NCBI GenBank assembly: GCA_012960155.1 | Contig: DUBU01000014.1 | Span: 51,687-115,686 of the forward strand | Length of the DNA: 64,000 nt | Source of the DNA: Micavibrio sp. | Lineage (GTDB): Bacteria > Pseudomonadota > Alphaproteobacteria > Micavibrionales > Micavibrionaceae | Direction: 5' to 3' | Part shown: positions 35,599 to 43,835 of the stretch, piece after piece | Layout of the letters: each line of letters begins with the position of its first letter | Position numbering within the stretch: the stretch's first letter is position 1 | Translations under genes and position numbers: made by a program | Notes under the pieces: model-generated | Databases searched by the model: none | What the model was told of the DNA's origin: nothing | What the model saw: the letters and a program-made list of their open reading frames with translations, nothing else

Positions 35599-36147
35599 GC
35601 GGTAGCCATGATCAGCCGTCAGTAATGTCTGCGGTTTGGCAGGGTCTTTTTCGAGCTTTTGTCTTAAGCGGTAAATATGAGTTTCCAGCGTATGGGTCTC
35701 GATATTCTCGCCGTACCCCCACACCTTATCCAGCAAAATCTGACGATCAACCAGCGCGCCATCTGCTTCCGCCAGCACTTCCAGAATATAACACTCTTTC
35801 TCGGTCAAACGGATTTCCTCCGCGCCATCACGCAAAATATGGTCATCGACCAGCAGCGAAAAACGGCCAATACGCACTACATTCTCCAGCTTACCACTGC
35901 GGGCAATCACATCGGCGTGTTTCAAGATTTTATCGATTAAGCCGCCAATACGCAGATTAGAAGGCTCGATCTTAATCACATCACCTTTTACGGCACAGTC
36001 TTGACGATCCGTGACAATGATATCCGCACTCGCAGGCACATCACCGCTTATAATCTCAAGCGTACGTTCGCCCTTATGGCGCAGCAACACGTCCTCTATC
36101 GGACGCTGCAAAAAACTATCCTGAAAATGTAAAAATACCGAAACCAT
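35590..36147 (-). CDS. OmpR-type winged-helix regulator with a reduced receiver domain
   Basis: This 185-residue protein ends in a complete OmpR/PhoB DNA-binding domain ([60 protein letters not shown]). The N-terminal region, about 80 residues, is too short for a receiver domain, lacks the N-terminal acidic pair, and keeps only [10 protein letters not shown] in the phosphorylation-strand position. It is probably a phosphorylation-independent regulator. The ATG at 36147 follows AGGTGG; a GTG at 36156 is possible. No kinase gene is next to it. Confidence 0.88.
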   Translation of the reverse strand: MVSVFLHFQDSFLQRPIEDVLLRHKGERTLEIISGDVPASADIIVTDRQDCAVKGDVIKIEPSNLRIGGLIDKILKHADVIARSGKLENVVRIGRFSLLVDDHILRDGAEEIRLTEKECYILEVLAEADGALVDRQILLDKVWGYGENIETHTLETHIYRLRQKLEKDPAKPQTLLTADHGYRLA

Positions 36148-36311
36148 GCGTTCCACCTGTCCTGCCTTCGTTCATAGCATAAGGCAGAATCTAATGGGCA
36201 AAAAAAATCCGCCTAAGCTTATTTTTTCTGCGGCCTACAGCTAAGTCATTGATTCATATAGACGCTATAACGGCACAGGAATTGCAAATATGGTAACAGA
36301 AGGAATAAAAA

Positions 36312-37106
36312 ATGTTAGAAACGGCGATAAAACCACAAATCAGCAGCGAGCCTGCACCTGCGCAGGCTAAAAAAATACTGCGCTGGGAAACCAATGATCG
36401 TATGGGCGGAAAAGTTCCCGTCTGGGACACAGCAAAAACTGCCAAAGACAATGTCGCGATGGAAATTGCATCCGCAGCAAATCCGGCTGATGAAAGCTTC
36501 AATGCCGCACTCGCTTACGCAGACGCCAGTGCAGGCGTTACTCCTGACGAAGCATTCGGCTTCGGTGACTTAATCGACATGGTAAACCCGCTACAGCATC
36601 TGCCTGTTGTAGGATACCTCTACCGTGAAGTCACAGGCGACGAGATAAAACCCATATCGCGCATCATAGGCGGCGGCATTTACGGCGGCGGTATTGGTGC
36701 GGCAGGCGGCCTCGTTGACACCGTTGTAGAATATGAGACAGGCGCTGATATCGCAGGCAATGCCATGGCACTCATAAAAGATGGCAAATCACCACAATTC
36801 CGCAGCGAAATAGCCAAAAGCATAGATGTCTCGGGTAGCTCCAAAACAGCACAAGCCCTATCTGATTTCAAGGATAATACAAATTCTATGGAAGAGTTAG
36901 GAACGGCACTGAGCTTTGCAGATCTAGGCAGCCAGCAAACAGCCAAACAGCCTCAACCGCCACAAAGAGTTGCCATGGCACATGGCCGCACGGCAGGCAC
37001 CCAAGCCGTGGATTATTACACAGCGCAGGAGCCTATCATTTATCAACCTGCCAAGCGTGAACCGATCACAAAGCTGATCTTTGATTACCCATCGCTAAAT
37101 GATTAA
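36312..37106 (+). CDS. hypothetical protein with Gly-rich hydrophobic segment
   Basis: This 264-residue protein has a proline- and lysine-containing N-terminus (residues 1-55), an acidic region, then FGFGDLIDMVNPLQHLPVVGYLYREVTGDEIKPISRIIGGGIYGGGIGAAGGLVDTVVE (about 92-150). The HLPVV-LYRE-TGD-I-P and Gly-rich hydrophobic pattern looks like an alphaproteobacterial family of unknown function that I have seen without an assigned role. No signal peptide. The site GAAGGAAT precedes the ATG. It converges on the yggS gene with a five-base gap. Confidence 0.75.
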   Translation: MLETAIKPQISSEPAPAQAKKILRWETNDRMGGKVPVWDTAKTAKDNVAMEIASAANPADESFNAALAYADASAGVTPDEAFGFGDLIDMVNPLQHLPVVGYLYREVTGDEIKPISRIIGGGIYGGGIGAAGGLVDTVVEYETGADIAGNAMALIKDGKSPQFRSEIAKSIDVSGSSKTAQALSDFKDNTNSMEELGTALSFADLGSQQTAKQPQPPQRVAMAHGRTAGTQAVDYYTAQEPIIYQPAKREPITKLIFDYPSLND

Positions 37107-37111
37107 ATCAC

Positions 37112-37780
37112 TTAAGAGCGCGCACCGAAAATACCCGTGCCTACGCGTATGATCGTAGAACCCAGCGGAATAGCACGCTCATAATCACCGCTCATCCCCA
37201 TGCTTAGCTGCGAGAGCCCGACATCTTCGGCAAGCTGCTTTAACAGCCCGAAATGCAGGGCAGGGGGATCATCCAGCGGCGGAATGCACATTAGACCGGC
37301 AATATCCAGCCCGCATTCATATTTGCACATATCATAGAACTCGCTAACAGCCTGCGGCGCAATACCGGCCTTCTGATCTTCTAGCCCTGTATTAACCTGA
37401 ATAAAGCACGGCAAGTCGCGGTTTTGCTCGGCCATTTCATTAGCTAGTTTTACCGCCAGCTTTTCACGATCAATTGTCTGAATTACATCAAATAATGCCA
37501 CCGCATCTTTTACCTTATTGGTCTGCAATGGCCCAATCAAATGCAGCTGCAGATCCTCATAATCACCACTATCACGGATCGCTTGCCAATGCTCTTGTGC
37601 TTCTTGCACGCGGTTTTCGCCAAATAAACGCTGCCCTGCATCCAGCGCTTCATGAATACTCTGCGCGCTTTGCATCTTGCTGACCGCCATCAGATTGACA
37701 CCGGCAGGATCACGGCCCCATTCTTTACAAACGGTTTCTATCTCTTGATGAATGCTGTGAAGGTTTTCTTTGATACTCAT
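37112..37780 (-). CDS. YggS family pyridoxal-phosphate homeostasis protein
   Basis: This 222-residue protein is a fold-type III PLP-binding barrel. It has the cofactor lysine in VNLMAVSKMQSAQSI, then FGENRVQEAQEHWQ, LHLIGPLQTNKVKDAV, CFIQVNTG and LSMGMSGDYERAIPLGSTIIRVGTGIFG, all standard for YggS/PLPBP. It buffers free PLP and influences amino-acid metabolism rather than catalysing a known reaction. It lies downstream of the porin gene on the same strand but behind a strong terminator, so it probably has its own promoter upstream. Confidence 0.95.
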   Translation of the reverse strand: MSIKENLHSIHQEIETVCKEWGRDPAGVNLMAVSKMQSAQSIHEALDAGQRLFGENRVQEAQEHWQAIRDSGDYEDLQLHLIGPLQTNKVKDAVALFDVIQTIDREKLAVKLANEMAEQNRDLPCFIQVNTGLEDQKAGIAPQAVSEFYDMCKYECGLDIAGLMCIPPLDDPPALHFGLLKQLAEDVGLSQLSMGMSGDYERAIPLGSTIIRVGTGIFGARS

Positions 37781-37801
37781 GCTGCTAGCGTAATCAAATC
37801 A

Positions 37802-37836
37802 CAGACAAAAAGAAAGGGCGCGATAAACGCGCCCTC
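37802..37836 (-). terminator. intrinsic terminator of the porin gene
   Basis: On the minus strand AGGGCGCG (37836-37829) pairs perfectly with CGCGCCCT (37823-37816) around a five-base loop and is followed by TTCTTTTTGTCTGT. It lies just after the porin stop and before the yggS coding region. Confidence 0.9.
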
Positions 37837-37861
37837 CCAAAACTTTAGATGTAAGCTTCGA

Positions 37862-38962
37862 TTAGAAGTTTACTTGTGTACCGATCAGAGCGTAAGTCGC
37901 TTCTACGTCTGCACCACCCTGTACGTCACTCTCAACGTAGCCCAGTGAGCCACGGAATGTCATACCAGGACCGTATGTGTAAACAACACCACCGGAGAAA
38001 CGGTCTGTTTCAACGTCAACGCCAGAAGCGTCTGATTCGTTGTTCAACCAAGAAACACCCAGCTTGTAAGGGCCAGTTGTGTAGTCAGCACCGACTACCC
38101 ATGTTTCGTTCTCGTCGTTGTTGTCAACGCCGTTGTTGTTTTCTGTGTAAACAACACCCAGACCGAATGCACCCCAGTCCATGTCAAGACCAGCGTTCCA
38201 CTCTTGCAGATCGTCGTTAGTAACAACTGTTTCGTCTTCGCGTTCTACGTGTGTGTAACCAGCACCCAGAGCAAAGCCAACTTCTTCAAACTGACCTTCG
38301 TAACGAACAGCAGCTTCATAAGCTTCGCCCAGTTGGTTCAACTGGTCGTCAGCGTTGTTACCGTTAACTGAACGTGAACCGCCACCCAGGTTGCTTGTGT
38401 CTGGAGTGTAAGAAACACCAGCTTGGAAACCGTTGAACACTGGAGTCATGTATGTGATTTTGTCAGCATCTGTTGACGCATCGTTATCATAGTCCAGACC
38501 ACCTGTGTTGAAACCTGTCAGCGTTGTGTTAGCTGTAGCAAGACCGTAGTTCACTGGGTTTACGTACTGACGGATGCCGTCAACGTTTGAATCTGCAGAA
38601 GGAGCAGCAACCTGCATCAGGTAAGCAGCACCGTCTTCAGAACCGAAGTTTACACGGCCCCATGTGCCTGACATGTACAGGTAAGATTCGTCTTGTGCGA
38701 ATTCACCATCGTCAACGTCAGCTTCAGCGTGGAAACCAACTGTCAGACCGTTGTCCAGAGTTGTTTCACCAGTGAAGTGAATTTCTGTTTCGCGCAGAAT
38801 GTCAATTGAGCGCTCGTCGTTTGCAGCTGTTGTATCTTGATCTAACCAAGAAACGTAGCCTTTAAAGTGACCGCCAAGGTCCAAAGACACTTGAGCGTTC
38901 GCTGGAGCAGCAAGAGCCAAGCCCATAGCAACAGCAGCTGTACCTACTAGTAGTTTTTTCAT
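37862..38962 (-). CDS. outer-membrane porin
   Basis: From the ATG at 38962 this is 366 residues with a signal peptide (MKKLLVGTAAVAMGLALAAPANA/QVSL). The mature protein is a 16-strand-type beta-barrel: many alternating aromatic and polar strands (GHFKGYVSWLD, LTVGFHAEADVD, GRVNFGSEDGAAYL, FQAGVSYTPD, YKLGVSWLN) and a C-terminal YALIGTQVNF ending in Phe, as required for BAM recognition. It belongs to the gram-negative porin family. The upstream region (38963-39426) carries a strong promoter and candidate activator sites, and a strong terminator follows, so it is probably a major, regulated outer-membrane protein. GGAG precedes the start. Confidence 0.93.
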   Translation of the reverse strand: MKKLLVGTAAVAMGLALAAPANAQVSLDLGGHFKGYVSWLDQDTTAANDERSIDILRETEIHFTGETTLDNGLTVGFHAEADVDDGEFAQDESYLYMSGTWGRVNFGSEDGAAYLMQVAAPSADSNVDGIRQYVNPVNYGLATANTTLTGFNTGGLDYDNDASTDADKITYMTPVFNGFQAGVSYTPDTSNLGGGSRSVNGNNADDQLNQLGEAYEAAVRYEGQFEEVGFALGAGYTHVEREDETVVTNDDLQEWNAGLDMDWGAFGLGVVYTENNNGVDNNDENETWVVGADYTTGPYKLGVSWLNNESDASGVDVETDRFSGGVVYTYGPGMTFRGSLGYVESDVQGGADVEATYALIGTQVNF

Positions 38963-39043
38963 GTCAAAATCTCCAATCACAAAGTTTGACTATTTGGTTG
39001 AACATGTAATCCGTTAGATGTTTATCGAACTACACAAAGAACG

Positions 39044-39067
39044 ATCATTACCCTAACCGATAATGAT
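39044..39067 (-). promoter_or_regulatory. stem-loop at the 5' end of the porin leader
   Basis: Seven-base arms ATCATTA and TAATGAT near 39044-39067 flank a ten-base loop. They lie at the predicted 5' end of the porin mRNA, where such stems often protect transcripts from decay. The half-site GATAATGATT also resembles a Fur/Irr-type half box, a weaker reading. Confidence 0.4.
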
Positions 39068-39076
39068 TGAGACAGT

Positions 39077-39104
39077 TTTATACCGAAGCAGAGTCACTCG
39101 TCAA
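39077..39104 (-). promoter_or_regulatory. sigma-70-like promoter of the porin gene
   Basis: On the minus strand TTGACG (39104-39099) is followed after 16 bases by TATAAA (39082-39077). The predicted start near 39069 gives a leader of about 105 bases. Confidence 0.75.
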
Positions 39105-39119
39105 CGTGGTTTGTGCAAA

Positions 39120-39160
39120 TTTGTCACAATTTTCCATGGAGTGTGATATTTTTGTCACAC
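39120..39160 (-). promoter_or_regulatory. candidate CRP/FNR-like activator sites upstream of the porin promoter
   Basis: TTTGTCACA occurs at 39120-39128 and 39151-39159, 31 bases apart. The second is part of a palindrome, GTGTGATATTTTTGTCACAC at 39141-39160, with the CRP-like half sites TGTGA and TCACA separated by eight bases instead of six. They lie just upstream of the -35 element. Confidence 0.4.
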
Positions 39161-39426
39161 ACCAACAACCCCCTGTAATCATTGAAAACTCGCAGAAAAC
39201 TTAGGGTTTTATATCCTTTTTAAAGATTAAAAGCCTGCTGTGACATTTTTGATTTTTATATCTTTTAGCACCGCAAACAGAGCTGATATTGCAAAAACGC
39301 CACATATCTAAAGCACCTGTTTATATCAATCCCAATAGCTCTTGTGGCACCATAGTTAACCATGTTAAAAACCGAATAGTCCAATGACATATATATGTAA
39401 GATCTTTTTACTGGAGTTAGTTTGAT

Positions 39427-39987
39427 ATGACGAATTACAAAAACTCAGTACGCCGTTTCGGTCTGTACTTTGCGTGCGCCTCACTTTTGATGACGGCAGC
39501 CTGCAGCAGTGACCACGTACAACGCGAAGCAAAATACCCCACAGGCGCTGACCGCGGTAGCACAGAAGATATTTATGAAGAGCCGGCCAGCATCTTTGGC
39601 GGCGACGGCCTGAACATCTTCGGCGGCAAGAGCGATAAAGACGATAACTCCGGCCAAACAGGCATCGGCGTTAACAGCTTCTTATGGCGCGCTTCATTGG
39701 ACACAGTGTCCTTTATGCCGCTAGCCAGCGCAGATCCGTTTGGCGGTGTCATCCTGACAGATTGGTACGCACCAGAATCCAGCCCGAACGAGCGCTTTAA
39801 GCTGAACGTATTCATTCTGGATCGTCAATTACGCTCCGATGGTATTCAGGTAAAAGTCTTCCGTCAGGAACGCAGCGGCAGCAGCTGGCGTGATGCGGCA
39901 GTCAACGATGACACAGCCCGCAAGCTGGAAGACGCCATCCTCACACGTGCCCGCCAAATGCGCGTAGCACAAATGCAGGATAACTAA
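39427..39987 (+). CDS. DUF3576 lipoprotein
   Basis: This 186-residue protein has a lipoprotein signal peptide with the lipobox LMTAACSS, so Cys is lipidated and the protein is anchored to a membrane facing the periplasm. The mature part matches DUF3576: GIGVNSFLWRASLDTVSFMPLASADPFGGVILTDWY and FKLNVFILDRQLRSDGIQVKVFRQE. In alphaproteobacteria this gene typically precedes leuS and its role is unknown, possibly in the envelope. A terminator separates it from leuS here, so they are not necessarily co-transcribed. TGGAG lies upstream of the ATG. Confidence 0.92.
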   Translation: MTNYKNSVRRFGLYFACASLLMTAACSSDHVQREAKYPTGADRGSTEDIYEEPASIFGGDGLNIFGGKSDKDDNSGQTGIGVNSFLWRASLDTVSFMPLASADPFGGVILTDWYAPESSPNERFKLNVFILDRQLRSDGIQVKVFRQERSGSSWRDAAVNDDTARKLEDAILTRARQMRVAQMQDN

Positions 39988-40015
39988 GACACACATAAAT
40001 AACCTGAAGATTTTG

Positions 40016-40053
40016 CAAGCCGCGCTGAACAAGACGCGGCTTGTTCTTTTTGG
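40016..40053 (+). terminator. intrinsic terminator after the DUF3576 gene
   Basis: CAAGCCGCG (40016-40024) pairs perfectly with CGCGGCTTG (40035-40043) around a ten-base loop and is followed by TTCTTTTTGG. Confidence 0.9.
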
Positions 40054-40111
40054 GCATATATGCAAATAATTACCGCTAATAAACCTTACAACACGGGCAT
40101 GAAGTAAAAAG

Positions 40112-42661
40112 ATGAGTGCAGAACGATACAATATTCGCGAGAACGAAGAAAAATGGCGCAAGGTCTGGACAGACCGCAAATGCTTTGAAGTCGAAAAAGA
40201 CGACAGCAAAGAAAAATACTACGTGCTCGCTATGCTCCCATACCCGTCAGGCCGTATCCATGTCGGACACGTACGCAACTACACCCTATCTGATGTGGTT
40301 GCCCGCTTCCGCAAGGCACAAGGTTATAACGTGCTGAACCCTATGGGCTGGGATGCTCTGGGTCTGCCTGCGGAAAACGCAGCCATGGAACGCGGCGTTG
40401 CCCCTGCAGACTGGACAAACGAGAATATCGCCCAGATGAAAGAACAGCTGCTATCCATGGGTCTGGCCATTGACTGGAGCCGCGAAGTTTCAACCTGCGA
40501 TCCTGATTACTACAAGCATGAACAGAAAATGTTCATCGACTTCTACGAAAAGGGTTTGGCATACCGCAAGGAATCCGTCGTGAACTGGGACCCTGTTGAA
40601 AATACGGTTCTGGCCAACGAGCAGGTTGTTGACGGTAAAGGCTGGCGCTCAGGCGCACCTGTCGAGCGCCGTAAGCTGAACCAGTGGTTCCTGAAGATCA
40701 CGGAATACGCAGAAGAGCTGCTCTCCGATATCAAACAACTGGAACGCTGGCCTGAAAAAGTCCGCATCATGCAGGAAAACTGGATCGGCAAATCACAAGG
40801 CTTGCGCCTGAATTTGGAAATCGAAAACCACGATACACCGCTGACAATTTTTACAACGCGCCCGGATACTATTTTTGGCGCATCCTTTGCCGCAATTGCC
40901 CCTGACCACCCGCTATCCAAAGAACTGGCAGGCGGCATGGAGGGCTACGAAGACTTTATCAAGGCTTGTAACGCTGTCGGCACATCCGAAGAAGCCATCG
41001 CCCAAGCCGAGAAAATCGGCTTTGACACAGGCTACAAGGTCAAGCATCCATTTATCGAGGGCGCAACACTGCCGCTATACATCGCTAACTTCATCCTGAT
41101 GGATTACGGCACAGGCGCAATCTATGGCGTGCCGGCACACGACCAGCGCGACTTTGACTTCGCCACGAAATACGACCTGCCAATTAAACAGGTCATTGGT
41201 TTTGCCGAAGGCGCAGAAGAAACACTGCCCTACACAGAAGACGGCACATTAATTGACTCCGACTTCCTGAACGGCCTGAACGTAGGCGGCGCAAAATCCG
41301 AAATCATCAAACGCTGCGAAGACATGGGCATCGGCGAAGGTGTCACACAATTCCGTCTGCGTGACTGGGGCGTATCCCGTCAACGTTACTGGGGCTGTCC
41401 TGTACCTTTCATTCATTGTGATGATTGCGGCACATTGCCTGTCCCTGAAAAAGATCTGCCAGTCGCACTGCCAATGGACATCAACTACGATGCCCCTGGC
41501 AACCCGCTGGATCGTCATCCGACATGGAAGAACACAACCTGTCCAAGCTGTGGCAAAGACGCGACCCGCGAGACAGATACATTCGATACATTTTTCGAAA
41601 GCAGCTGGTATCAGTTCCGCTACTGTGACCCGAAGAACGAAAATATCGGCTTTGATAAGGACGTGGTCAATTACTGGGCGCCTGTCGATCAATATATCGG
41701 CGGTGTGGAACATGCGGTGCTTCACTTGCTATATGCGCGTTTCTTTACCAAAGCCCTGCGTGATTGCGGATACTTAAGCTTTGATGAGCCTTTTGCAGGC
41801 CTGTTTACCCAAGGCATGGTCACCCATGAAACCTATCAGGACGAAAAAGGTAACTGGCTGTACCCGACCGAAATTGAAAAGGCCGAGGGCGGCAAATACG
41901 TGAAAGCGGACGACAAATCCCCCGTCAAAGTCGGCGGCGTGATTAAAATGTCTAAATCAAAGCGTAACACCATCGACCCGCAAGACATTCTGGACACGTA
42001 CGGCGCCGATGCGGCCCGCCTGTTCATCCTGTCCGACTCCCCGCCTGAACGTGACCTTGAATGGTCAGAGGCTGGTATCGAGGGCGCATGGCGCTTTATC
42101 AACAAAGTCTACACAACCATCATCGGCCTGAAAGATGTCAGCGGCGCAGGCAAACCTGACACGGATGCCTTAAGTGATAACGCCAAAAAGCTGATCACCG
42201 AAGCGCACAATGGCATGACAGGTGATTTCAAGGACTTCCATATGAACAAGGCCGTTGCGCGTATGCGTGGCCTGTTCAATGAAATCAACAGCTTTAACGC
42301 AGAGAGCGATAACGACAAGGCTACCCTGCACGAGGCGATTGAAATCTTCCTGAAAATGGTCGCTCCGATGATCCCGCATCTGGCTGAAACGCTATGGGCG
42401 GAAATGGGTCACGATACACTGATCTGTGAAGAAGACTGGCCTGTGGCAAATGATGCGTTTCTGGCCGCCGACACCGTCACAATCGGTGTGCAGGTTAACG
42501 GCAAGGTACGCGCAACAATCACATTGCCCGCCAATGCCGACAGCAAAACCTTCGAGGAAACAGCTCTGGCACAAGACGGCGTACAAAAAGCCATTGACGG
42601 CAAACAGGTACGCAAGGTCATCGTCGTACCGGGCCGTATCGTCAACGTGGTTGTAGGCTAA
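40112..42661 (+). CDS. leuS: leucyl-tRNA synthetase
   Basis: This 849-residue class I synthetase has the HIGH-type motif [20 protein letters not shown] near residue 45, the editing (CP1) domain with [22 protein letters not shown], a zinc-type cluster (CDDCGTLP and CPSCGKD), and the KMSKS loop [15 protein letters not shown] near residue 614. The C-terminal anticodon-binding domain and small RNA-binding domain ([18 protein letters not shown]) are intact. It charges tRNA-Leu. It has no good Shine-Dalgarno site, and may be expressed from a promoter after the terminator at 40016-40053. Confidence 0.98.
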   Translation: MSAERYNIRENEEKWRKVWTDRKCFEVEKDDSKEKYYVLAMLPYPSGRIHVGHVRNYTLSDVVARFRKAQGYNVLNPMGWDALGLPAENAAMERGVAPADWTNENIAQMKEQLLSMGLAIDWSREVSTCDPDYYKHEQKMFIDFYEKGLAYRKESVVNWDPVENTVLANEQVVDGKGWRSGAPVERRKLNQWFLKITEYAEELLSDIKQLERWPEKVRIMQENWIGKSQGLRLNLEIENHDTPLTIFTTRPDTIFGASFAAIAPDHPLSKELAGGMEGYEDFIKACNAVGTSEEAIAQAEKIGFDTGYKVKHPFIEGATLPLYIANFILMDYGTGAIYGVPAHDQRDFDFATKYDLPIKQVIGFAEGAEETLPYTEDGTLIDSDFLNGLNVGGAKSEIIKRCEDMGIGEGVTQFRLRDWGVSRQRYWGCPVPFIHCDDCGTLPVPEKDLPVALPMDINYDAPGNPLDRHPTWKNTTCPSCGKDATRETDTFDTFFESSWYQFRYCDPKNENIGFDKDVVNYWAPVDQYIGGVEHAVLHLLYARFFTKALRDCGYLSFDEPFAGLFTQGMVTHETYQDEKGNWLYPTEIEKAEGGKYVKADDKSPVKVGGVIKMSKSKRNTIDPQDILDTYGADAARLFILSDSPPERDLEWSEAGIEGAWRFINKVYTTIIGLKDVSGAGKPDTDALSDNAKKLITEAHNGMTGDFKDFHMNKAVARMRGLFNEINSFNAESDNDKATLHEAIEIFLKMVAPMIPHLAETLWAEMGHDTLICEEDWPVANDAFLAADTVTIGVQVNGKVRATITLPANADSKTFEETALAQDGVQKAIDGKQVRKVIVVPGRIVNVVVG

Positions 42662-42675
42662 GACTTACAAAGAAT

Positions 42676-42939
42676 TTAAGGTTTAAGGGATGGCGCTGGT
42701 GACGGCGCCATTTCTGTATGATCTAAACGTACGCTGCGCTCCACTTCATTAACAGCCATAATTGTACCGACTGTAGCCGCCCCCATAAACGCCCCGACCA
42801 GCATCGGCTTTACCTTCAAATTAGCACCTAGCAAAGCAACGACAACAGCGGCCAACCCGATAGTCTGCGGCAACGCCCAACTTGCTGCCATAAACCCCAT
42901 AAAAGCAGACATGCCGTAAGCATCATAACGTCTGAACAT
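42676..42939 (-). CDS. small membrane protein of unknown function
   Basis: This 87-residue protein has two or three hydrophobic helices (residues about 10-27, 29-45 and 47-62: FMGFMAASWALPQTIGLAAVVVALLGANLKVKPMLVGAFMGAATVGTIMAV) and a polar C-terminal tail ending in PSPAPSLKP. No cleavable signal is evident. It starts at the ATG at 42939 after AGGGAG. It lies convergent with leuS and divergent from lptE. Function unknown. Confidence 0.7.
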   Translation of the reverse strand: MFRRYDAYGMSAFMGFMAASWALPQTIGLAAVVVALLGANLKVKPMLVGAFMGAATVGTIMAVNEVERSVRLDHTEMAPSPAPSLKP

Positions 42940-43060
42940 TTTTAAAAACTCCCTGAAAATTTCTACGAGATTTATACATAAAGACGCACCCTGTCAATTT
43001 TCCCCTGATAACCTGACAAAACCCCTTCAAGCAGGTCGCAGCCCGTGCTTATATACTCCT

Positions 43061-43570
43061 ATGAGAAATGCACTGATCTTCACTATGCTTGTTATGGCCT
43101 TCAGTTTGACCGCTTGTGGCTTCCGCCCGTTATATGGCGAGCCATCGCAGCAGCAACAATCTGCCGCTGCAGAGCTTTCAAATGTGCGGATCGGTAATAT
43201 CCCTGACCGTGAAGGTCAATATCTTCGTAATGCGCTAATCGACCGTTTTTACCAGCACGGATACCCGCAAAACCCACGTTACACACTCGAAGTCAGCCCC
43301 GTAGTAGAAACACGTACAGACCTCGACGTCACCAAAACCGCAGACACAACACGATCACAGCTAAAACTGCGTACGACGATTGTGCTGCGCGATACATTTG
43401 ATAGCAAAACCGTGCTAAAGCGCGACCTGCTCGCCGTCACCAGCTACAACACACTCCAAAGCCAATACACGACCCGCGTTTCCGAAGAAAATACACGTTT
43501 GAACGCTTTGGATGATCTGGCGCGCCAAATCGAGCTGCAACTTTCCCTTTATTTTCAACGCGATAACTAA
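43061..43570 (+). CDS. lptE: LPS-assembly lipoprotein LptE
   Basis: This 169-residue lipoprotein has the lipobox SLTACGFRPLYG; the Cys-Gly-Phe-x-Pro-Leu-Tyr start is diagnostic. It plugs the LptD barrel in the outer membrane and is needed for LPS insertion. The mature part has the usual LptE strands (LSNVRIGNIPDREGQYLRNALIDRF, YTLEVSPVVE, QLKLRTTIVLRDT). In alphaproteobacteria it normally follows leuS and precedes holA; here the small membrane gene and two other genes intervene. Confidence 0.93.
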   Translation: MRNALIFTMLVMAFSLTACGFRPLYGEPSQQQQSAAAELSNVRIGNIPDREGQYLRNALIDRFYQHGYPQNPRYTLEVSPVVETRTDLDVTKTADTTRSQLKLRTTIVLRDTFDSKTVLKRDLLAVTSYNTLQSQYTTRVSEENTRLNALDDLARQIELQLSLYFQRDN

Positions 43571-43612
43571 TTCTCCTTGACGGCAATCACGTTTCGCGTT
43601 TTTAATATCTGC

Positions 43613-43699
43613 ATGAACACAACGCACGCAACAGCACTGCCATTTTCTGTGGCTCCATCAATGATGATGGGCATGATGATGCTGTTCGGCAGAGTATAA
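43613..43699 (+). CDS. possible Met-rich 28-residue small protein
   Basis: An ATG at 43613 opens a 28-codon frame ending at TAA 43697-43699, encoding a short peptide whose second half is PSMMMGMMMLFGRV. The eight methionines (seven in the second half) and one amphipathic end suggest a metal-binding or membrane peptide, or a leader. There is no clear ribosome site, and the frame could be chance. It lies between lptE and a flavoprotein gene. A hairpin GGCAGAG/CTCTGCC (43687-43712) overlaps its end. Confidence 0.25.
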   Translation: MNTTHATALPFSVAPSMMMGMMMLFGRV

Positions 43700-43835
43700 G
43701 ACTCTCTGCCGCCAAAGCGGATGTGGCGTATCTAATCTCAGCGCATTCCAAATAATCCCGAAAATCTAGAACGGCCCGTAAAGCCTATAGAACCTTTACG
43801 TATGCCGTTTTGTTTCGCGCAAAAGGAATGCGATC

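Larger units (their letters stand above)
38963..39426. other. 464-base divergent regulatory region between porin and DUF3576 genes
   Basis: No gene is visible. The minus side holds a -35/-10 pair (39077-39104), a transcribed leader of about 105 bases with a 5' stem-loop, and TTTGTCACA-like elements at 39120-39128 and 39151-39159, with a reversed copy near 39239-39247. The plus side is AT-rich with a possible TATATAT near 39390 before the DUF3576 gene. Confidence 0.6.

Noticed and set aside
24188-37106. A single system made of the unknown genes 24188, 29248, 29933, 34217, 35041 and 36312
   Set aside because: They are on both strands, separated by housekeeping genes, and share no clear domain; proximity alone is not enough.
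43687-43712. Terminator after the Met-rich frame (GGCAGAG/CTCTGCC)
   Set aside because: The stem is good, but no T-run follows on either strand.
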